From positions 1-9,617 of the forward strand of contig CAYRRA010000166.1 in assembly GCA_964426355.1 (NCBI GenBank): a stretch of 9,617 nt of DNA, in the 5' to 3' direction. The position numbers were made by a program, and so were the translations under genes. Positions 5,632 to 9,617 of the stretch are shown here, in pieces; the first letter of the stretch is position 1, and each line of letters opens with the position of its first letter. This DNA comes from JAJFTV01 sp964426355 (GTDB taxonomy: Bacteria > Chloroflexota > Anaerolineae > Anaerolineales > Anaerolineaceae). The notes under the pieces are model-generated. The model worked only from the letters and a program-made list of their open reading frames with translations, was not told the DNA's origin and did no database searches.

Positions 5632-7738
5632 AACCACGATGATCATCGTGTTTGTTGTGATTGCACTGGTATTGGCGTGCTGTCTGTTGGTGGTGCTGGG
5701 TGGTTCAGGTCTGATTGCTTATTTAATGATCTCGAATTCATCGTCTTCATTGGATTCTAACCCGGTGATCAATGTGGCAACCGCGGATATGGGCGGCATC
5801 CAAACTGCTACGGCAATACCCGTTGTTGAATCACCCGGCATGGTACCTACCCCAGCAATCGAGACCGAAACAGCAACGGATCCGAATGCGTCAACTTTGT
5901 CGACAGGAGGCATTTCAGAAATCTCCAGTCTGACATTGGCTGCGCTTAAAGATGAAATCGTTCCGCCCAATGATATGCGCTTGTTAGCAGAACGTTTGTT
6001 GGGTATTGCAGATATCCCATTGACGCTGGATACAGCTCCTGTCGATTATCAGATTGGGGACCGCGAGGTTTTCTGGGTCACTAATGTGGATACGAATGAG
6101 CAATTTCAGACTCTTACGGTTCTTCGTTATGAGACCGCCCACACTTATTTTTGGGTTGGGGAGGATGTCGTATTTTCACAACAAGCCCTCTCTTTGTTGG
6201 CGGAAACCTTTGAAAATGAGATTTATCCAACCACTCGCGCGGTATTTGGCAGCGAATGGACACCCGGTGTGGATAATGACCCGCATATTTACATCCTCTA
6301 TGTAGGTGATCTGGGATGGTACCTGGGCGGATATTTTTCTGCAACCGATTCGGTTCACCCACTGGCGCATGAATATTCAAATGGACATGAATTATTCGTT
6401 TTCAATTCGGATAATGTTCCATTGGAGGATGAATATACCTATTCGATCCTGGCGCATGAATTTCAGCACATGATTCACTGGTATGTCGATCGCAATGAGA
6501 GCACCTGGTTGAACGAGGGATTTTCTGAGCTTTCATCCTGGTTGAACGGTTACACAACTGGCGGAAAAGATTATTACTATGCATCTAACCCGGATATTCA
6601 ACTATTCAACTGGCCCGGCAGTGTTGGAGATGCAACCGCAAACTATGGAGGTTCGTTCCTGTTTGCGAACTACTTTTATGATCGATTTGGAGAAGAAGCG
6701 ACCAAAGCCTGGATTGCACATGAAGAGAACGGGATGGAGAGCCTGGATTTGGTCTTTGAAGAGCTAGGGCTGGCTGATGGAGTGAGCGGAGAGTTGTTGA
6801 CCGCAGATGATTTCTTCATGGATTGGGCTGTTGCCAACTACCTGGGAGATACGAGAATCGCGGATGGTCGCTATGGCTATACTCTGTACACAGACGCCCC
6901 TCAAGCCTGGGCGACGGAACAGCTCTACGAGTGTACCGGCGAGTGGCAAGAACGGGTGGTGAATCAATACGGAGTGGATTACATAGGGTTGGAATGTGAA
7001 GGCAGGTACCGGCTGGAGGTGGAAGGAGCGACTGAGGTAAGTGTGCTGCCAGTGGAAACGTATGAAGGGGATTGGATGTGGTGGTCGAACCGCGGGGATG
7101 AATCGGATATGACGTTGACGCGGGAGTTTGACTTGAGTGGTGTGATCGGAGAGGTCAGGCTGGTTTATCAGACGTGGTACGACCTGGAAGCGGATTATGA
7201 CTATGTGTATGTAGAAGCCTCGCTGGATGGGGAGCAATGGGAGATACTGAAGACACCTGGTGGGACAGGGGAAGATCCGAGCGGGAACAGCTATGGATGG
7301 GGATACAACGGAGAGAGCGGGGGATGGGTGGAAGAGTGGGTAGACCTGAGTGCATACGCAGGGGGGCAGGTGTGGATACGATATGAATATGTAACGGATG
7401 CAGCGGTGAACGGGGAAGGGTTTGCGCTGGATGAGATACGGTTGGAAGCGATAGGGTATGAAGAAGGGTTTGAGGAAGGGGAAGGGGGATGGGAAGGAGA
7501 GGGGTTTGTGCGGATAGGGAGCCGGATCCCGCAGACGTATGGGCTGCGGCTGGTGAAAGAGGGTGCAGGTGGCATACAGGTAGAGCAGATCGAGATGGAT
7601 GAGATGAACGGTTGGGTTGGAGAGGTGGAGATCGGTGGAGGTGGATCTGACCGGTTGGTGCTGGTGATTGCCGGGCAAAGCCGCTATACCAATCAGCCTG
7701 CCAGCTACCGATTCAGGCTTGTACCGATAACAGACTGA
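5624..7738 (+). CDS. Membrane-anchored zinc metalloprotease B, paralogue of A
   Basis: The 704-residue product has the same plan as protease A: an N-terminal membrane helix (about 5-32) carrying two adjacent Cys, zinc site H278-E-F-Q-H282, E298 in NEGFSE 15 residues on, then the MAM-like and Gly/Glu-rich tail. The Cys pair follows VLA, so lipidation at the first Cys is a less likely alternative to a plain anchor. Before the zinc site B has 39 more residues than A, mostly a Ser/Thr/Pro/Ala-rich linker at about 36-90 that would hold the catalytic part further from the membrane. Between the linker and the zinc site A and B are clearly related but diverged (for example GSEWxPGVD and EYSNGHE conserved). 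From about residue 376 to 691 they are identical. ATG 5624 is chosen over TTG 5612, which lies next to the ribosome-binding sequence. The TGA stop falls inside a palindrome. Confidence 0.85.
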   Translation: MNKTTMIIVFVVIALVLACCLLVVLGGSGLIAYLMISNSSSSLDSNPVINVATADMGGIQTATAIPVVESPGMVPTPAIETETATDPNASTLSTGGISEISSLTLAALKDEIVPPNDMRLLAERLLGIADIPLTLDTAPVDYQIGDREVFWVTNVDTNEQFQTLTVLRYETAHTYFWVGEDVVFSQQALSLLAETFENEIYPTTRAVFGSEWTPGVDNDPHIYILYVGDLGWYLGGYFSATDSVHPLAHEYSNGHELFVFNSDNVPLEDEYTYSILAHEFQHMIHWYVDRNESTWLNEGFSELSSWLNGYTTGGKDYYYASNPDIQLFNWPGSVGDATANYGGSFLFANYFYDRFGEEATKAWIAHEENGMESLDLVFEELGLADGVSGELLTADDFFMDWAVANYLGDTRIADGRYGYTLYTDAPQAWATEQLYECTGEWQERVVNQYGVDYIGLECEGRYRLEVEGATEVSVLPVETYEGDWMWWSNRGDESDMTLTREFDLSGVIGEVRLVYQTWYDLEADYDYVYVEASLDGEQWEILKTPGGTGEDPSGNSYGWGYNGESGGWVEEWVDLSAYAGGQVWIRYEYVTDAAVNGEGFALDEIRLEAIGYEEGFEEGEGGWEGEGFVRIGSRIPQTYGLRLVKEGAGGIQVEQIEMDEMNGWVGEVEIGGGGSDRLVLVIAGQSRYTNQPASYRFRLVPITD
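6750..7697 (+). repeat. Exact 948-bp direct repeat, copy 2
   Basis: This is the partner of 4607-5554 at offset 2143, with no mismatch seen. The offset is unchanged back to the HExxH codons (4312 and 6455), so no net insertion or deletion separates the copies over that whole length; only the sequence upstream of the block has diverged. It encodes the C-terminal half of protease B. Confidence 0.92.
7478..7504 (+). other. G-quadruplex motif, copy 2
   Basis: This is the exact repeat of the motif at 5335-5361, with the same run lengths and loops, inside the tail of protease B. Confidence 0.6.
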
Positions 7739-7760
7739 GCCTGATCATTCAGGCTCAGTC
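7733..7760. terminator. Strong palindrome at the end of the protease operon
   Basis: GACTGAGCCTGA (7733-7744) pairs perfectly with TCAGGCTCAGTC (7749-7760) around the loop TCAT. The stop codon of protease B (7736-7738) lies within the left arm. A second, smaller dyad follows at 7761-7778 (CCACAT, CC, ATGTGG). Neither is followed by a T run on either strand, so rather than a textbook intrinsic terminator this may be an mRNA-stabilising or factor-assisted bidirectional end between convergent genes. Confidence 0.65.
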
Positions 7761-7782
7761 ATCCACATCCATGTGGGTCTAA

Positions 7783-8007
7783 TTATTCTTCACTTTTCTG
7801 TGGAGCGCGCAGGCTCTCCAATTGTGTTTCGAGTTCTATTCGTTTCTTCTGAGCTGCGTGCCGGATATCATCGGTTGTTTTCTTGATATTGACATCAATT
7901 TCCTCGCGAAGCCGGGTGCCAGAATAAGGAGTCATGAGCAGTGCGGTCGCTCCGCCAACCATTGCGCCGATAAAAAACCCCAGTATAAATTTACTGAATT
8001 TTGCCAT
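7783..8007 (-). CDS. YtxH-family small membrane protein
   Basis: The 74-residue product has one N-terminal membrane helix rich in Gly and Ala (about 6-26), then TPYSGTRLREEI, the family's characteristic turn and helix start, and a charged helix to the end that is probably a coiled coil. This matches the YtxH family (general-stress-type membrane proteins of many Gram-positive and Chloroflexota genomes) in length and layout; the molecular role is not known. ATG 8007 is certain: AGGAGGTGA (complement of 8011-8019) lies 3 bases upstream of it, with its AGGAGG core 6 bases away. It has its own promoter in the gap after the PAP2 gene and converges on the protease operon. Confidence 0.85.
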   Translation of the reverse strand: MAKFSKFILGFFIGAMVGGATALLMTPYSGTRLREEIDVNIKKTTDDIRHAAQKKRIELETQLESLRAPQKSEE

Positions 8008-8033
8008 TCTTCACCTCCTGTAATGATGATTTA

Positions 8034-8061
8034 ATTGTAAGAGATTTTCCCGTTCTTTCAA
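8034..8061 (-). promoter_or_regulatory. Sigma-70-like promoter of the YtxH-family gene
   Basis: On the minus strand, TTGAAA (complement of 8056-8061) and TACAAT (complement of 8034-8039) are separated by 16 bases; each hexamer matches the consensus at five of six positions. Transcription would start near 8027, giving a short leader before the ribosome-binding site. The promoter lies wholly in the gap between the PAP2 and YtxH genes. I see no terminator between those two genes, so read-through from PAP2 is also possible. Confidence 0.65.
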
Positions 8062-8070
8062 GGCTTAATC

Positions 8071-9057
8071 TCACAGGATTTTTTCTTGGTGGTTGTCAAG
8101 TAGTTTTAATCGCGCGAAGACCAGGGGAGCGAGACCGGCTATCCAGAAACCGACGATTGCATAACGCAGATAGCGCATCAACAACCCGATAGCGTCGCTT
8201 CCGCCTGGGAAAATCAAACCCAAACCTTTCCAGAAGATGACCAATCCAATCAAGCCAATCAGATAGCGTAAAGCCCGTTGCCAAATTGTGCCTTTGGTTT
8301 TTAATGCGCCAAAACGTTTTCTATGCCAGGCGTATCCACTGAGAAAACCAACCCAAACCCCTGCAACGCTGAATGATCCTTCTTGATTGAAAGGCGAAAT
8401 TGGTTGAACAGCATTCACCTGCCACTCCAGAGGGATTTGCCAGGAAGAATAAATCCAGGGGATGATCAGCACAGGCAATATAAGGAGCATGGAAGAGAAG
8501 ATTATGACGATGATCTGTTGCCGCAAGACCAGGCGGTTAAACCAGGCTGTTACCGGTTTTTCAAACCGGACGAATAACAACAGCAGGCAAATTCCCAGCA
8601 GCCACCCACCAACAACATCGACCATGAAATGAACTCCCATGAACAGGCGTGAGATGCCGATCAGCAAAATCAGCACAATCATGAGAATGGAAAACCAGGT
8701 TTTGCGTATAGATACGGCTAGAATACCCCAAAGACTGGCAGCGTTGGCTGAATGCCCGGATGGCGCACCAAACGATGTTTCGTGCACATACGCCCGGACG
8801 CCGGGGTCGATCCAATATGGACGCGGCATACGCAGTGCCATTTTTACACCATTGATTGCGCAATTGCTGATAATCAACATTGCTCCCAACCGCAATCCAA
8901 TCGTGCTGTCGATACACCAGTAGAGCAGCGGCATGAGAAGCATGTAAAAGTTTTCATCGCCAAGATGCGTGATGGTTTGCATCAACGCGATGAGCCACTC
9001 GGAGAGTGATTGGAAAAACAGGTTTATATGAATCTGTGGAAGTAAAAAATCAATCAT
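8071..9057 (-). CDS. PAP2-family membrane phosphatase
   Basis: The 328-residue product has the complete PAP2 signature: K72-x6-R79-P80, then P99-S-G-H102, then S136-R137-x5-H143-x3-D147, so the active site is intact. Several membrane helices surround these motifs, with an early GDENFY...LLYWC segment seen in one bacterial PAP2 subgroup. A C-terminal half of about 150 residues, with roughly four more helices, extends beyond the catalytic core and is longer than in simple PAP2 enzymes. The family removes phosphate from lipid phosphates at the outer membrane face; undecaprenyl pyrophosphate is an attractive substrate given the nearby polysaccharide genes, but phosphatidic acid or others cannot be excluded. 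ATG 9057 is chosen because GGAG (complement of 9064-9067) lies 6 bases upstream; the frame continues open to 9102 without start support. Confidence 0.88.
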   Translation of the reverse strand: MIDFLLPQIHINLFFQSLSEWLIALMQTITHLGDENFYMLLMPLLYWCIDSTIGLRLGAMLIISNCAINGVKMALRMPRPYWIDPGVRAYVHETSFGAPSGHSANAASLWGILAVSIRKTWFSILMIVLILLIGISRLFMGVHFMVDVVGGWLLGICLLLLFVRFEKPVTAWFNRLVLRQQIIVIIFSSMLLILPVLIIPWIYSSWQIPLEWQVNAVQPISPFNQEGSFSVAGVWVGFLSGYAWHRKRFGALKTKGTIWQRALRYLIGLIGLVIFWKGLGLIFPGGSDAIGLLMRYLRYAIVGFWIAGLAPLVFARLKLLDNHQEKIL

Positions 9058-9109
9058 CGTTTGCTCCAAAGAATTGACGTTTTTATTATTTTTATTGTAC
9101 ACTCAAAGT
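9058..9109. promoter_or_regulatory. Compact divergent promoter region
   Basis: This 52-bp gap separates two divergent genes. On the + strand TTGACG (9074-9079) and TACACT (9098-9103), 18 bases apart, would start transcription at about 9109-9111, right at the ATG of the next gene. On the minus strand TACAAT (complement of 9094-9099) is a -10 candidate for the PAP2 gene, though no good -35 accompanies it. The two -10 boxes overlap, so the two transcripts may exclude each other. Confidence 0.5.
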
Positions 9110-9617
9110 ATGATAAAAGCAGAAAAGCGTTGGCTGGATATTCCGGCTGTGATCTTGTTTCTCATCGCATTATGGTTGGTGAGCACACGCCTGATCACAA
9201 CCAATTGGACAAGTAATTTGTCGTTGGTTCAATACGCACTTCTTCTTGCTTCCGTGATTGGGATGGCGTTGGGTTACAGCTTGTTTTCGACGCGTACTGT
9301 GCGCTGGTTGGGCATAGCATATTCAGGCATCATCATCACCTGGTTTTTCAGCAAGTTGTTGCCGGATGAGATTGTCTGGGCAGAAAAAATGATCCGGCTT
9401 TCACAGGGTCTTAAATTATCGATTGGCGAATTTATCCGTAACGAACCGGTTCAGGGCTCGCTTCTTTTTATGGTTTTTATGATCTTCGCGTTCTGGTGGA
9501 TCGGCATTTCTGCGGGATATCAACTAACCCGGCATGGAATGCCCTGGGTGCCGCTGCTCGTACTTTTTATTTCTTATTTAATCATTATAGGTTTACGATC
9601 ATATGCTTACAGATGGA
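9110..9617 (+). CDS. Multi-pass membrane protein, probably transglutaminase-domain (TgpA-like) N-terminus, cut by window end
   Basis: From ATG 9110 the frame is open to the window edge, giving 169 codons with no stop. After a short basic start (MIKAEKRWLD) there are about five membrane segments (roughly 11-25, 38-58, 64-83, 115-136 and 145-161). The pattern NWTSNLSLVQ after the first segment, NEPVQGSLLF before the fourth and GYQLTRHGMPW before the fifth matches what I recall of Chloroflexota membrane proteins whose outer part carries a transglutaminase-like domain. That domain would lie beyond the window, so the call is tentative. No ribosome-binding sequence precedes the ATG (upstream bases ACTCAAAGT), and the candidate promoter places the transcript start at the ATG. 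It is divergent from the PAP2 gene. Confidence 0.75.
   Translation, partial: MIKAEKRWLDIPAVILFLIALWLVSTRLITTNWTSNLSLVQYALLLASVIGMALGYSLFSTRTVRWLGIAYSGIIITWFFSKLLPDEIVWAEKMIRLSQGLKLSIGEFIRNEPVQGSLLFMVFMIFAFWWIGISAGYQLTRHGMPWVPLLVLFISYLIIIGLRSYAYRW

Noticed and set aside
4607..7697. Insertion sequence or transposon as the cause of the repeat
   Set aside because: The repeats are in-frame parts of two protease genes, with no transposase, terminal inverted repeats or target duplications.
1..9617. CRISPR arrays, tRNA or rRNA genes
   Set aside because: No short regularly spaced repeats and no conserved RNA gene sequence were seen on either strand.

Overview
The window reads like part of a chromosome from a Chloroflexota bacterium, most likely class Anaerolineae. 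The basis is family style, recalled rather than searched: metalloproteases anchored by Cys-rich membrane segments with an immune-inhibitor-A-like (M6-type) tail, a small SLAC-type predicted lipoprotein, and a transglutaminase-type multi-pass membrane protein with its NWT...SLVQ and NEPV...LLF signatures. Base composition is moderate. There are no phage genes, insertion sequences, tRNA, rRNA or CRISPR repeats.

Layout. Left edge, + strand: the C-terminal end of a WecG/TagA-type glycosyltransferase, then (424-1836) a full-length membrane sugar-1-phosphate transferase (WbaP/WcaJ type) that would start a lipid-linked exopolysaccharide unit. It is closed by a hairpin shared with a convergent, minus-strand small predicted lipoprotein (1897-2418). 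A 369-bp gene-free stretch with inverted repeats and a TATAAT box follows. It leads into a three-gene + strand operon (2788-7738): a short Wzz-like chain-length determinant, then two tandem paralogous membrane-anchored zinc metalloproteases, the second starting inside the end of the first. A strong palindrome separates this operon from two minus-strand genes, a YtxH-family small membrane protein (7783-8007) with its own promoter and a PAP2-family phosphatase (8071-9057). A divergent + strand gene (9110 to the window end) begins a multi-pass membrane protein. It has no stop in the window.

How the genes fit together. WecG-like transferase, WbaP-like initiator, Wzz-like co-polymerase and possibly the PAP2 phosphatase (undecaprenyl-pyrophosphate recycling) fit polyprenol-linked surface polysaccharide synthesis. 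The two proteases are predicted to act outside the membrane, and their operon with a Wzz-like protein suggests a cell-surface job; their substrate is unknown.

Most notable signal. The two protease genes share a 948-bp block (4607-5554 and 6750-7697, offset 2143) in which I find no mismatch, including silent positions, while their upstream halves are clearly diverged. This looks like recent gene conversion or modular replacement. Each copy carries a canonical G-quadruplex motif. Two genes (424 and 9110) also lack a ribosome-binding site and have a -10-like box placed so that transcription would begin at the ATG, suggesting leaderless mRNAs.
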